A stretch of 64,000 bases of DNA from Gemmatimonadota bacterium. GTDB taxonomy: Bacteria > Latescibacterota > UBA2968 > GCA-2709665. How positions within the stretch are numbered: position 1 is the stretch's first letter; each line of letters opens with the position of its first letter. The DNA lies in assembly GCA_028873695.1 (NCBI GenBank), contig JAPPNU010000044.1, positions 124,001 to 188,000 on the forward strand, written 5' to 3'. The notes beneath the pieces were generated by a model. That model was not told the DNA's origin. It worked only from the letters and a program-made list of their open reading frames with translations, and made no database searches. The position numbers and the translations under genes were made by a program. This document shows positions 41,789-51,565 of the stretch, in pieces.

Positions 41789-42471
41789 CCTGCAACGGGA
41801 AGTCGACGCGGGAGATCAACAGGGAGATAAGGGCGTTCATTGCCGCCGGGAAAAGCGAGGTCCGTGTCCTGGATCCGGGCGCGCGCCACAATCTCGGGGT
41901 GGCGCTTCTAAAGCCCGTACATCTCACGCTGGAAGGCAGCGCGGGATACTATTGCGCGGGGATGATCGACGGGGCGACCGTGGAGGTAAAGGGCAGTGCG
42001 GGATGGGGCCTGGCGGAGTCGATGATGAGCGGGAAGGTGATTGTGCATGGCAACGCGGGCAATGGCACCGCGGCGTCCATCCGCGGGGGCACCGTGGTGG
42101 TGCGGGGCCACGCCTCGGCGCGGCTGGGCGTGGCGATGAAGGGCGGGTTGATCGTTGTGGGCGGGGACTGCGGCTATATGGCCGGGTTCATGGGACAGCG
42201 GGGCCGCATAATCGTCTGTGGCGATACCGGCGAAGGCTTTGCCGATTCGATGTACGAGACCGAGTGTTTCGTGGGAGGGGAGATTGCGGAACTCGGCAAC
42301 GACGCGGTGGTCGAGACACCGGCCGAGAACGAGTTCGCCTTTCTGAGTGACGCCATTCAGGAACACCTGGACGCACGCCCCGACGTTACCAGGTTCAAAA
42401 AGGTCGTGGCCGGACGCAAGCTCTGGAATTTCGACAAGGACGAACGTGCCGTGTGGCGGGAGGCGCTGTAA
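41776..42471 (+). CDS. mgsB: N-methylglutamate synthase GXGXG subunit, copy 1 (GlxC-like)
   Basis: A 231-residue right-handed beta-helix of the glutamate synthase C-terminal type. Regular strands with Gly turns are seen, e.g. VEVKGSAGWGLAESMMSG, VVVRGHASARLGVAMKGG and GYMAGFMGQRGRIIVCGD. It provides the channel-forming structural subunit of the synthase. The start overlaps the end of mgsA copy 1. The family ends KKVVAGRKLWNFD. A longer, diverged paralogue lies at 51553. Confidence 0.85.
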   Translation: MAQLTCNGKSTREINREIRAFIAAGKSEVRVLDPGARHNLGVALLKPVHLTLEGSAGYYCAGMIDGATVEVKGSAGWGLAESMMSGKVIVHGNAGNGTAASIRGGTVVVRGHASARLGVAMKGGLIVVGGDCGYMAGFMGQRGRIIVCGDTGEGFADSMYETECFVGGEIAELGNDAVVETPAENEFAFLSDAIQEHLDARPDVTRFKKVVAGRKLWNFDKDERAVWREAL

Positions 42472-42549
42472 CGCACGGATGCCCGGTCTGCCGGTCCTTC
42501 AGGATGGTCCGTTACCGATACACCGTGATTTCAACCCGACAGGGCGACT

Positions 42550-43896
42550 ATGGACGAAGGATATAACGGGCGTCATCGTCCACCGCAAGCCAGCGGCACG
42601 TTTACGCCCGCCGTCATCGAGGATATCCAGGTCAAGGCGGAGTTGGGGCGGTACCGGATACGCGGGTTCGGCACGCTGCGCGAGCGGCGGTGGCCCACGT
42701 TCGACGACCTGACCTTCATTCCCTGCACGCTCACCCGCATACCGCTGGAAGGTTACAGGGAGCGCTGCTCGGCGGAAACGGTCCTGGGCGATCGCTTTGC
42801 AGAAAAGCCCATCGTGTTGGATACGCCTATCATGATAACCGGCATGAGTTGGGGCGCCCTGTCCTACAACGCCAAGGTGGCGCTCGCACGGGGCGCCAAT
42901 ATGGTCGGGTCCTCCAATACGACCGGCGACGGAGGAATGTTGAAGGCCGAGCGGGAAGAAAGCAAGGCGCTGGTCTACGAGGTCCTGCCGTCGCGGTACG
43001 GAATCAACGTGCACGACCTTCGGGTTGCCGACGGGATCGAACTCACCATCGGACAGGGGGCGAAGCCGGGCACGGGGGGGCTGCTGCTGGGCGCCAAGGT
43101 GCTCGGCGACGTGGCGTCGCAGCGGGACCTGCCCGTCGGCGTGGACCAGCGCAGTCCGGCGCGGCACCCGGATTTCCTGGGTCCGGACGACATGATCATC
43201 AAAATCGAGGAGTTGCGGGAGGCCACGGACTGGCAGGTCCCGATTTTCGTCAAAATGGGCGCCACCCGTGTGTTCGACGACGTACGACTGGCGGCAAAGG
43301 CAGGCGCCGACGTGGTTGTGGTCGACGGTATGGAAGGCGGCACCGGGGCGTCCGCGGAAATCTGCCAGGAGCATACGGGCATTCCCACGCTGGCGGCGGT
43401 ATGCGAAGCGAGGGCGGCGCTCGAGAATATCGGCATGTACGGCAAGGTGCAGCTGATTATTGCGGGCGGGATCCGGAATGGCGTCGACGCCGCAAAGGCC
43501 ATGGCGCTGGGCGCCGATGCCGTGTACATCGGCACGGCGGCGCTGATGGCGTTGAACTGCAACCGGCCGCTTTTCGTGGACGACTACAGGGCGCTGGGCG
43601 CGGAGCCGTACCACTGCCATCATTGCCACACCGGCCGCTGTCCGGTGGGTATTACCACGCAGGACCCGGAGCTGATGGCCCGCCTGGACGTGGACGAAGC
43701 GGCTGAGCGGGTGGCCAATCTGCTCCAGGCCATGACCTCCGAAATCCAGATCCTCGCGCGCGCATGCGGCAAGGCGGACGTGCACGATCTGGAGCCGGAA
43801 GACATGCGCGCGCTGACGTCGGAGGCGTCCATGATTTGCGATCTTCCGCTGGTTGGGACGAACCGCGTCGCGGGTGGCGGACCCGGCTGGCGTTAG
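42550..43896 (+). CDS. mgsC: N-methylglutamate synthase FMN subunit (GlxD-like)
   Basis: A 448-residue glutamate synthase FMN-domain protein. TIM-barrel text includes TPIMITGMSWGALSYNAKVA, EVLPSRYGINVHDL, IGQGAKPGTGGLLLG, the phosphate-binding IIAGGIRNGVDAAKAMALGA, and VVVDGMEGGTGASAE. Cysteines for the iron-sulfur cluster are in CHHCHTGRCPVGI near residue 357. It catalyses the reductive joining of 2-oxoglutarate with methylamine (or ammonia). Only one copy exists, so both MgsA/MgsB pairs would share it. Confidence 0.88.
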   Translation: MDEGYNGRHRPPQASGTFTPAVIEDIQVKAELGRYRIRGFGTLRERRWPTFDDLTFIPCTLTRIPLEGYRERCSAETVLGDRFAEKPIVLDTPIMITGMSWGALSYNAKVALARGANMVGSSNTTGDGGMLKAEREESKALVYEVLPSRYGINVHDLRVADGIELTIGQGAKPGTGGLLLGAKVLGDVASQRDLPVGVDQRSPARHPDFLGPDDMIIKIEELREATDWQVPIFVKMGATRVFDDVRLAAKAGADVVVVDGMEGGTGASAEICQEHTGIPTLAAVCEARAALENIGMYGKVQLIIAGGIRNGVDAAKAMALGADAVYIGTAALMALNCNRPLFVDDYRALGAEPYHCHHCHTGRCPVGITTQDPELMARLDVDEAAERVANLLQAMTSEIQILARACGKADVHDLEPEDMRALTSEASMICDLPLVGTNRVAGGGPGWR

Positions 43897-43938
43897 TCAG
43901 CGCTTCGGGCGCAGAACGGGAAAATCGGGGACTGTCAG

Positions 43939-45177
43939 GTGTCGTTCAAGCTGATTCGACAGGCGCTGAAGGGAAACGGTCTGTTGCCCAGGATGTGGCG
44001 GTCCCATTCCGTCAGGGACCGTTACGACGTGGTGATCGTGGGCGGGGGCGCGCATGGTCTGGCCTGCGCCTACTATCTGGCTGCGGAACACGGCATTACG
44101 GACGTTGCGGTTATCGAACGAGGGTATATCGGTTCCGGAGGAAGCGGCCGGAACACCGCCATCATCCGCAGCAACTATCTGACGCCTGAAGGGGTGCGCT
44201 TCTACGACGAAAGCGTGCGCCTGTACGAACAGATGGCCACGGAACTGGAGTTCAACGTCATGTTCAGCCAGCGCGGGCACCTCACGCTGGCGCATACCGA
44301 CGGCGCCGTGCGTACCATGCGCAGGCGGGCAGAGGTGAATAAGCTGCAGGGCGTGGTATCGGAGTTGATATGGCCCGACGAAATCGAGAGGCTCTGCCCG
44401 GGCATCGACGTCAGCGACCATCCCCGTTACCCGATTCTTGCCGCGCTCTACCATCCCCCCGGAGGCATCGTCCGTCACGACGCCGTCGTCTGGGGCTATG
44501 CCCATCAGGCCGACCGTCGGGGCGTGCACATTCACCAGCAGACCACGGTGACCGGGATCGACGTGCGCGGCGAGGGCGTCGTGGGCGTGGAGACAACCGG
44601 GGGTTACATCCGGACCGGCACTGTGTTGAACGCGACGGCGGGGTGGGGGTCGACCATCGCCGATTTGGCGGGCGTACGCCTGCCGCTTACCACCTTTCCG
44701 CTGCAGGCCTGCGTGACCGAGCCCCTGAAGCCGTTTCTGGACGTCGTCATCGTATCGGGAAGTCTTCACGTGTACGTGAGCCAGTCGGACCGCGGCGAAC
44801 TCGTGATGGGCGCAAGCGTGGACCCCTATACGTCCTATTCGATGGACTCTTCGCTGGCGTTCATGGAGAGCATTGCCGGACACATGCTCGAATTGTTTCC
44901 GTTCCTGAGCAGGGTGCGTGTCTTGCGTCAGTGGGCGGGGCTTTGCGATATGACGCCGGATTACAGTCCCATCATGGGCTTTACTCCCGTGCGGGGCTTT
45001 CTTGTAGACGTGGGCTGGGGCACGTACGGGTTCAAGGCGTCCCCGATCTGCGGGCGGACGATGGCGGAACTGATCGCCGGAGACCGCACGCCGGACCTGA
45101 TACGCCCGTTTCGGCTGTCCAGGTTCGAGGAATTCGACCTGGTTGGCGAAAAAGGCGCGGCGTCGGTGGGTCATTGA
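43939..45177 (+). CDS. mgdA: N-methylglutamate dehydrogenase subunit A (sarcosine oxidase beta-like)
   Basis: A 412-residue FAD-dependent oxidoreductase, close to the 405 residues of SoxB. The dinucleotide motif is DVVIVGGGAHGLACAYYLA near residue 30 and the covalent-FAD/family text is IGSGGSGRNTAIIRSNYLT near residue 66. The C-terminal QWAGLCDMTPDYSPIMGFT and DVGWGTYGFKASP are typical. It holds the amine-oxidising site. The start is GTG at 43939. It comes 42 bases after mgsC and 34 bases before mgdB. Confidence 0.88.
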   Translation: MSFKLIRQALKGNGLLPRMWRSHSVRDRYDVVIVGGGAHGLACAYYLAAEHGITDVAVIERGYIGSGGSGRNTAIIRSNYLTPEGVRFYDESVRLYEQMATELEFNVMFSQRGHLTLAHTDGAVRTMRRRAEVNKLQGVVSELIWPDEIERLCPGIDVSDHPRYPILAALYHPPGGIVRHDAVVWGYAHQADRRGVHIHQQTTVTGIDVRGEGVVGVETTGGYIRTGTVLNATAGWGSTIADLAGVRLPLTTFPLQACVTEPLKPFLDVVIVSGSLHVYVSQSDRGELVMGASVDPYTSYSMDSSLAFMESIAGHMLELFPFLSRVRVLRQWAGLCDMTPDYSPIMGFTPVRGFLVDVGWGTYGFKASPICGRTMAELIAGDRTPDLIRPFRLSRFEEFDLVGEKGAASVGH

Positions 45178-45211
45178 CCGTCGGGTCGGGGACCCCGAAT
45201 ATGAGTGTTCA

Positions 45212-45499
45212 ATGTTGATTCTACTCTGCCCGAACTGCGGCGAACGAAATGTAAGCGAGTTCCGCTTCGGGGGCGAATACAATCCCCGGCCGGCGGACCC
45301 CGGCGCGTGCGACGACGCGGAGTTGGCCGCGTATCTCTATCTGTGCGACAACAAGCTGGGCGTGGAGACGGCGTGGTGGTATCACCAGTCGGGGTGCGGT
45401 CTCTGGTTCCTGGCGAAGCGGCATACGAAGACGCAAGAGGTCTTGAAGACGTACGCGTGGCAGGCGGACGCGGTCGGGGAGGACCGGGATGGCGACTGA
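45212..45499 (+). CDS. mgdB: N-methylglutamate dehydrogenase subunit B (sarcosine oxidase delta-like)
   Basis: A 95-residue SoxD-type small subunit. CPNCGERNVSEFRFGGEYNP at the N-terminus carries the zinc-binding pair and family signature, followed by HQSGCGLWFLAKRHT, which supplies further ligands. The start is ATG at 45212; an open frame from 45143 would overlap mgdA. It overlaps mgdC by 11 bases. Confidence 0.88.
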   Translation: MLILLCPNCGERNVSEFRFGGEYNPRPADPGACDDAELAAYLYLCDNKLGVETAWWYHQSGCGLWFLAKRHTKTQEVLKTYAWQADAVGEDRDGD

Positions 45500-48413
45500 A
45501 TCGATCCCGCAGGCGGTTTCGGGTACGGATTCGGAGAGGCTGCCGCCGCAATCCGGCGAAGTCATCGATCGCGGCGCCCCGGTTGCGTTTAGCTTCGACG
45601 GACGGCAATACGCCGGTTACAAGGGTGACACGATTGCATCGGCATTGGCCGCCTCTGGAGTGCAGGTCTTCAGCCGTTCTTTCAAGTATCACCGTCCCAG
45701 AGGGTTGCTCTGCTGTGCGGGCCAATGTCCCAATTGTCTGGTCCAGATCGGCGACGAGCCCAACGTCCGCGCCTGTACGCGCCGCGTGGAAGCAGGCATG
45801 GCCGTACGGTCGCAGAATGCGCAGCCGTCGCTGGACCGCGACTACCTCTCGCTCACCCAGCTGGCCGCGCCTCTGATGCCGGTGGGATTCTACTATAAGA
45901 CCTTCATCCGGCCCACGGTACTCTGGCCGTCCTACGAACACGTACTCCGCCGTGCGGCGGGTCTGGGGAAAGTGGACCTCGCGTCAAAGCCCGGCGCGTA
46001 CGACAAACAGTATCTGCATGCCGACGTGGCGGTGGTTGGCGGCGGACCGTCCGGAATCGGCGCGGCCGTTGCGGCGGCGGAACAGGGCGCAAGCGTCGCG
46101 CTTTTCGAAGTCGAACCGTCTCTGGGCGGGCGCCTGCGCTTCTCGCCCTCCCATGCCGAACGCCTGGCGGCGCTGCTGGCGTCGGCGGCGAACCGGTCCA
46201 ACGTCGGGGTGTACACGGATACGGCCGTCCTGGGCTGGTACCAGGATCACTGGCTGGCGGCGGTAAAGGATTCGCGGTTGTTCAAGATACGCGCGAAATC
46301 CGTGGTTTTCGCAACCGGCGCCATCGAGATACCGCTGCTGTTCGACAATAACGATCTGCCCGGGGTGATGCTGGGCAGCGCCTCCCGGCGCCTGGTCCAT
46401 CTCTACGGCGTGAAACCGGGGACAAGGGCGCTGGTGGTAACGGCGAACGACGATGGATGGGAGGCGGCCGCGGAACTGGAGGAAGCGGACATTGAAATCG
46501 CCGCGGTCGTGGACGAGCGGCGCTCGTGCTCGAGTGCGATTGCCGGCGAGTTGATTTCCCGTGGCGTGCCCGCGTTTTTCCGGCATACGATTCTGGAAGC
46601 CGCCGGATCAAAGCGCGTTCAGGCAGCCACGGTCGCCCGGATCGATCCGTTGGGAGAGGCGGATCGATCCGCGGCGCGAAGACTTGAGTGCGACCTGATT
46701 GTCGTCAGCGTGGGATGGACGCCGGACCTGGCGCTGTTCCACATGGCCGGCGGTGAATCCGTCTACGACGCGCAGCGGTCGGAGCCCCGTGCGACAAACG
46801 CGCCGGAGGGCGTGTTCGCAGCGGGCCGCGCCGTGGGCGCCGGCGTCGCCGCATGCGCCCTGGACGACGGGCGGGTGGCCGGAAGAAGCGCCGCGGCTGC
46901 CTCGGGATTCGGGAACGGACCCGACGCGTCCGAAGCGTCCGATCTCATTGCCCGGAAAGCCGCCGAGCCGGTGCGGACGTCGGCCCGGACGATGGTGCCG
47001 GGCAGGAAGAAAAGGTTTCTGTGTTACTGTGAAGACGTCACCGACGTGGATCTGCAGACGGCAATCGTCGAGGGGTACGACAGTCTCGAACTGTTGAAGC
47101 GGTACAGCACGATTTCCATGGGCCCCTGCCAGGGCAGGATGTGCTCCATGAATACCGTGCATCTCTGCGCCAGGGCGAACGGTAAGCAGGTGCAGGAGAC
47201 GGGCAGGACAACGTCGCGCCCACCGGTGGAGCCGGTCACGCTGGGCGCGTTGGCCGGACAGAACATGGAGCCGGTGCAGGTGACGCCCGCGCATCAGTGG
47301 CACCTGGACCGGGGCGCAAGGATGATGGTGGCGGGACTCTGGCTGCGCCCTGAGGACTACGGCGACCCCATCGCCGAGGTGAAGGCCGTGCGCGAGCGGG
47401 TGGGGCTGATGGACGTCAGCACGCTGGGCAAGATTCAGCTGACCGGCCCGGGAGTGCCTGAATTGCTCGATCGGCTGTACGTCAACCAGTGGCGAAAGCT
47501 GGGTGTGGGCCGCGTCCGGTACGGCGTGATGTGCAACGACGAAGGGGTGGTGATGGACGACGGGGTGTGCGCACGCATACAGGAAAACGAATGGTATATG
47601 AGCACCACGTCCACAGGTGCGACGGCGGTGTTCGAATGGATTCAATGGTGGGTGCAGTCGGGCTGGGGCGACGGCGTACACGTTGTCAACCTGACCGATT
47701 CCTATGCGGCGTTCAACCTGGCGGGACCCCGGTCCAGAGACGTGCTGCGGAAGCTTACGGACCGGGACCTGAGCAACGGGAAGTTTCCCTACATGCGGGT
47801 GCGGTCGACCCGTGTCGCGGGCGTGCTGTGCCGCGTTCTCCGGATCGGGTTCACGGGCGAGCTTTCCTACGAAATCCACTGCCCGGCGTCATTCGGCCTG
47901 CACGTTTGGCAGGCGCTGATGGCGGCCGGGGAGGAATTCGGCATGGGGCCGTTCGGGGTGGAGGCGCAGCGCGTGCTCCGTCTGGAGAAGGCGCATATCA
48001 TCGTCGGCCAGGACACCGACGCGCTGACCGATCCCTTCTCCGCGAACATGGAATGGGCCGTGAAGATGCAGAAGCGGGATTTCCTGGGCAAGCCCATGTT
48101 GACCCGGATCTCGGAACGGGGGACACGTCAGCGGCTCGTGGGATTCAAAATGGCGCGGCCGGGCATCGTGCCGGAAGAGGGGCTGCAGGCGGTGCATCCG
48201 GATGGGAACGGAAAACAGGAGATCATCGGCTGGTTGACGTCCTCCCGTTTCAGTCCGGCGCTCGGGGAGACCATCGGACTTTGCTGGCTGCCCGTGCACG
48301 TGGCGGCGGAAGCGGGAACGCGGTTCCGGATTCGCCGGGACGGCGAACTTGAAGACGCTTGTGTTCACCACGGGCCGTTCTACGATCCCTCCGGAGAAAG
48401 GTTGCAGATGTGA
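45489..48413 (+). CDS. mgdC: N-methylglutamate dehydrogenase subunit C (sarcosine oxidase alpha-like)
   Basis: A 974-residue multidomain flavoprotein, like SoxA (967). It opens with a ferredoxin-like Fer2_4 domain (residues 28-105; CCAGQCPNC). The NAD/FAD domain starts ADVAVVGGGPSGIGAAVAAA near residue 178. A BFD/SoxA_A3 helix group contains CYCEDVTDVDLQTAIVEGYD near residue 515 and GPCQGRMC. A GcvT-type folate domain covers about 600-960 (GLMDVSTLGKIQL, FTGELSYEIHCP). Tetrahydrofolate would accept the one-carbon unit as methylene-THF. The stop overlaps the mgdD start. Confidence 0.9.
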   Translation: MATESIPQAVSGTDSERLPPQSGEVIDRGAPVAFSFDGRQYAGYKGDTIASALAASGVQVFSRSFKYHRPRGLLCCAGQCPNCLVQIGDEPNVRACTRRVEAGMAVRSQNAQPSLDRDYLSLTQLAAPLMPVGFYYKTFIRPTVLWPSYEHVLRRAAGLGKVDLASKPGAYDKQYLHADVAVVGGGPSGIGAAVAAAEQGASVALFEVEPSLGGRLRFSPSHAERLAALLASAANRSNVGVYTDTAVLGWYQDHWLAAVKDSRLFKIRAKSVVFATGAIEIPLLFDNNDLPGVMLGSASRRLVHLYGVKPGTRALVVTANDDGWEAAAELEEADIEIAAVVDERRSCSSAIAGELISRGVPAFFRHTILEAAGSKRVQAATVARIDPLGEADRSAARRLECDLIVVSVGWTPDLALFHMAGGESVYDAQRSEPRATNAPEGVFAAGRAVGAGVAACALDDGRVAGRSAAAASGFGNGPDASEASDLIARKAAEPVRTSARTMVPGRKKRFLCYCEDVTDVDLQTAIVEGYDSLELLKRYSTISMGPCQGRMCSMNTVHLCARANGKQVQETGRTTSRPPVEPVTLGALAGQNMEPVQVTPAHQWHLDRGARMMVAGLWLRPEDYGDPIAEVKAVRERVGLMDVSTLGKIQLTGPGVPELLDRLYVNQWRKLGVGRVRYGVMCNDEGVVMDDGVCARIQENEWYMSTTSTGATAVFEWIQWWVQSGWGDGVHVVNLTDSYAAFNLAGPRSRDVLRKLTDRDLSNGKFPYMRVRSTRVAGVLCRVLRIGFTGELSYEIHCPASFGLHVWQALMAAGEEFGMGPFGVEAQRVLRLEKAHIIVGQDTDALTDPFSANMEWAVKMQKRDFLGKPMLTRISERGTRQRLVGFKMARPGIVPEEGLQAVHPDGNGKQEIIGWLTSSRFSPALGETIGLCWLPVHVAAEAGTRFRIRRDGELEDACVHHGPFYDPSGERLQM

Positions 48414-49090
48414 GCACGCGGGCGGCGCCGGTGAAGTTGTCGCCACTTCACGAAACGGCGCGGGACCTCGGGGCGCAGTTTACCGAGGCCTCCGGATGGC
48501 GGATTCCTGCGGTATACGCCACGCCGGATGCGGAGATATCCGCCGCGAAGCGGGGCGTGGCGCTGGCCGACGAGACGGCAAACGGAAAGCTACAGGTAGA
48601 AGGTCGGGTCGCGGAAGCCGTCTGGAAGTCACCGGCGGTGGAAATCGGCGCCGGGTTTGCGGTCGATGCCCATCGCGTGTACCGGCTTCGCGGAGACTGT
48701 TATTTTGTCAGCACGTCTCCGGGACGGGACATCGCCGTCCGCAGGACACTGATCGACCGGGCGTCGGACAGCTTCGTCACGGTGACGAATCTGACCCATG
48801 CGTGGTCCGAGATTCGCGTTTTGGGGCCAGGCGCACCCGCGCTGATGAGCAGGGTGTGCGGGCTGGATTTCGCCGCCGCCGCATTTCCGGACGGCGTAGC
48901 GAAGCAGACCAGCGTCGCCAGGACGACGCAACTCGTCATTCGAAGGGACGTCGCGGATCTGCCGGCCTTTTCGGTCCTCGGGGCGCGGTCTCTGGCAGCT
49001 TACGTGTGGGAAATCCTCAAGGAGGCCGGGGCCGACCTGCAGATCGCGCCGATCGGGCTACGCGCCATCCGGGCCCTTGAGTCGCTGTAG
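48410..49090 (+). CDS. mgdD: N-methylglutamate dehydrogenase subunit D (sarcosine oxidase gamma-like)
   Basis: A 226-residue SoxG-type subunit. The GTG at 48410 overlaps the mgdC stop as GTGA; a longer frame from 48359 is only the shadow of mgdC's end. Family text is KRGVALADETANGKLQVEG and FVTVTNLTHAWSEIRVLGPG. It sits where SoxG belongs in the order beta, delta, alpha, gamma. It stabilises the complex and completes the folate side. Confidence 0.85.
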   Translation: MSTRAAPVKLSPLHETARDLGAQFTEASGWRIPAVYATPDAEISAAKRGVALADETANGKLQVEGRVAEAVWKSPAVEIGAGFAVDAHRVYRLRGDCYFVSTSPGRDIAVRRTLIDRASDSFVTVTNLTHAWSEIRVLGPGAPALMSRVCGLDFAAAAFPDGVAKQTSVARTTQLVIRRDVADLPAFSVLGARSLAAYVWEILKEAGADLQIAPIGLRAIRALESL

Positions 49091-49134
49091 GCTGTGTATC
49101 GGAAAACGTCATTTGCAGAGAGGAAGGGTCGTCT

Positions 49135-50616
49135 ATGTCGAGTCAGGGCACATCGGATCTGGAAACATACGTCCGGGCCGACGGCCGGGACGAGCAGGTG
49201 CGCCAGGTTCGCGACAAGATCGACGCGCTTGGAATCACCTATATTTACTACCAGTTTATTTCGGTGACGGGACGGGTGGTGGGCAAGGGCATCCCGGCGG
49301 ACCACTGGGAACGGACCGCGGAACGCGGATTCCAGCTTGTGTACGGGGCCACGGCGAACCTGTTCATGGACCGGTACGACAACTATATCGGCTACGGTCC
49401 CGAGGCCTCGGAACTCGTGGGGATTCCCGATCCGGAGACCTTCGTTCAACTGCCGTGGGACGGGCGCCTGGCGCGGGTCTTCTGTACGCTCTTCCGCAAC
49501 CGCGACGAACTGGAGAATCCCGGCGGGGTCCTCACGGCAGACTGCAGGGGCAACCTCAGACGCATCCACGAACAGTTCACGCAGGACCACGACGGAACGC
49601 ACATGCGCCACGGCGCCGAACCGGAGATGATGTGGCTGCAGAAGGGCCCGGACGGAAAACCCGCGGACGGTTTCAGCAAGCCCTACTGCTACCACATCGA
49701 TCAGTTCGAGTCCCTGCGGCCGGTGGTCATGAAGGTGATCGAATACGGCCGGGCAATGGGCCTGGACATGATTCAGGGAGACCACGAGGACGCGCCGGGT
49801 CAGCTGGAGTTGAACTTTACGTTTGACGACGCGCTCGCCACCTGCGACCGGCTGACCACGTACCGGCAGATTTGCGCCCAGGTCGCGAGGGAGCACGATC
49901 TGATCGCCTGTTTCATGTGCAAGCCATTCATGGGCGTCTCGGCATCGGGTTGCCACCACAATCTTTCGCTCTGGCGCGGGGGTGAGGACGTGCTGAAGCC
50001 GCTGGGAAACGAATCACTGCCCGGTATGGAGGATGTCTTCCTGCACCGGGAAGGCGGCGAGAATCTGTTCGATCCGCTGCCGGGCAGACGCGAACCCGCG
50101 CCCACCGGTCTGCAGTGCATCGGCGGGGTGATCGAACATCTGCCCGCGTTGACCGCCATCGGATGTTCCACGGTGAACTCCTATCGACGGTTGTGGGAGA
50201 CTGGATTCTGGGCGCCCGTCTATTCCGACTGGGGATATCAGAACCGGACGTGCGGGCTCCGGGTTTCCGGCCCGGGGCGGTTCGAATACCGGGCGGTTGA
50301 CGCAATGGTAAACCCGTATCTGATGGCGGGCGCGTTATTGAAGGCATTCGACGACGGCATACGCCGGGACCTGGATCCGGGGGAGCCCGAGCATCGCAAT
50401 ATCTACGAGGCGATCGAAGAGGGCAAAGAGGTAACCAAACTGCCGACCACATTGGGCGAAGCGCTCGATAGACTGGAGCAGGACGAGGTGATCCGCTCGT
50501 CGCTTCCGGGCGAGATGTACGACGTCTATATGCATTACAAACGGGACGAGTGGGAACGGTTTCTGGCAACGGTAACCGACTGGGACCTGGAAACCTACTG
50601 GGATTGTCTGCCATAG
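49135..50616 (+). CDS. gmaS: Gamma-glutamylmethylamide synthetase (glutamine synthetase-like, GlnT)
   Basis: A 493-residue glutamine synthetase fold. Metal and glutamate sites: HGAEPEMMWL near residue 158, GDHEDAPGQLELNF near residue 216, SGCHHNLSLW near residue 268, and NRTCGLRVSGPGRFEYRAVD near residue 368. In this context the protein should join glutamate to methylamine with ATP. GlnT-type true glutamine synthesis is the alternative. GAGAGGAAGG precedes the ATG. It lies between mgdD and the second mgsA copy, so the whole pathway is on one transcript. Confidence 0.85.
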   Translation: MSSQGTSDLETYVRADGRDEQVRQVRDKIDALGITYIYYQFISVTGRVVGKGIPADHWERTAERGFQLVYGATANLFMDRYDNYIGYGPEASELVGIPDPETFVQLPWDGRLARVFCTLFRNRDELENPGGVLTADCRGNLRRIHEQFTQDHDGTHMRHGAEPEMMWLQKGPDGKPADGFSKPYCYHIDQFESLRPVVMKVIEYGRAMGLDMIQGDHEDAPGQLELNFTFDDALATCDRLTTYRQICAQVAREHDLIACFMCKPFMGVSASGCHHNLSLWRGGEDVLKPLGNESLPGMEDVFLHREGGENLFDPLPGRREPAPTGLQCIGGVIEHLPALTAIGCSTVNSYRRLWETGFWAPVYSDWGYQNRTCGLRVSGPGRFEYRAVDAMVNPYLMAGALLKAFDDGIRRDLDPGEPEHRNIYEAIEEGKEVTKLPTTLGEALDRLEQDEVIRSSLPGEMYDVYMHYKRDEWERFLATVTDWDLETYWDCLP

Positions 50617-50629
50617 CAGCGAGGTGAAT

Positions 50630-51565
50630 ATGTGCGGCATCGCGGGGATTATCCACCGGAACAGGACCGGTCGAATCGGGAACGAAATGACCATGATGCT
50701 TCAGGCGATGAAGCACAGGGGTCCGGACTCCACGGGTTTTGCGCTGTACGGAGAGCCGTCGGCCGGGGTACTGGCGATGCGGTTCAAGGTGGCGGAGAAG
50801 GAGGACCTGGCGTCCGGCTTCGAGATCAGGGATCAGATCGTGCAGCGCAAAGCGGAAGTGGATGAGCGCATCGGATCGCTCGGCGGCGAAGTGCTCGCCT
50901 CGGAGCAGCCCACGGAGTACGCGTTCCTCTACCGCGTCAGATACGAGGGAGACCTGCGACGGTTCGCGGATTTCATCGAAGATGCCGAGGGCGTCGAGAT
51001 TCTGTCCATAGGCAGCGCGCTGGAGCTCGTCAAGGACCTGGGCGACGCCAGCGAGGTGAGCGAGCAATACGGCATGGGTACGTTCGTGGGTACCCACGCC
51101 ATCGGGCACGTGCGCATGGCCACCGAGTCCGACGTGGACATTCGTTCCGCGCACCCCTACTGGGCGTATCCGTTCGGCGATATCTCCGTCGTACATAACG
51201 GTCAGCTGACCAATTACTGGTCGATGCGCCGGGGCCTCGAACGCCGCGGGCATCGTTTCGTGTCGGACTGCGATTCTGAACTGATCGCGGTCTACATCGC
51301 GGACAGCCTGGATCGCTCGGTTTCGCTCGAGGAAGCGATGGTGAGATCCGTACGGGAGCTGGACGGCGTGTTCACGTACCTGGTGGCGACGACGGACAGC
51401 CTGGGCATGGCCAAGGACACGATGGCGGCCAAGCCCATGGTGCTCTACGAAGGGGAGGAGGAAACCCTGCTCGCCTCGGAGGAAGTGGCGATCCGGACGG
51501 TACTGCCCCAGGAGATCGAGACCGTGGACCCCTACGCGGGAGAAGTGCGGGTATGGCAGAATTAG
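50630..51565 (+). CDS. mgsA: Glutaminase-type subunit, copy 2 (GlxB-like)
   Basis: A 311-residue class II amidotransferase starting MCGIAGIIHRNRTGRIG, so the Ntn Cys is intact. RGPDSTGFALYG, AIGHVRMATESD and SVVHNGQLTNYW parallel copy 1, but the two are clearly diverged, with different inserts around residues 50-110. AGGTG lies before the ATG at 50630, which follows gmaS by 13 bases. It overlaps the second mgsB by 13 bases, as in copy 1. Perhaps this pair handles a different amide. Confidence 0.83.
   Translation: MCGIAGIIHRNRTGRIGNEMTMMLQAMKHRGPDSTGFALYGEPSAGVLAMRFKVAEKEDLASGFEIRDQIVQRKAEVDERIGSLGGEVLASEQPTEYAFLYRVRYEGDLRRFADFIEDAEGVEILSIGSALELVKDLGDASEVSEQYGMGTFVGTHAIGHVRMATESDVDIRSAHPYWAYPFGDISVVHNGQLTNYWSMRRGLERRGHRFVSDCDSELIAVYIADSLDRSVSLEEAMVRSVRELDGVFTYLVATTDSLGMAKDTMAAKPMVLYEGEEETLLASEEVAIRTVLPQEIETVDPYAGEVRVWQN

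Noticed and set aside
42499..43785. 428-codon - strand frame opposite mgsC
   Set aside because: It is Arg/His/Gly-rich shadow reading; mgsC on the + strand has clear FMN and cluster motifs.
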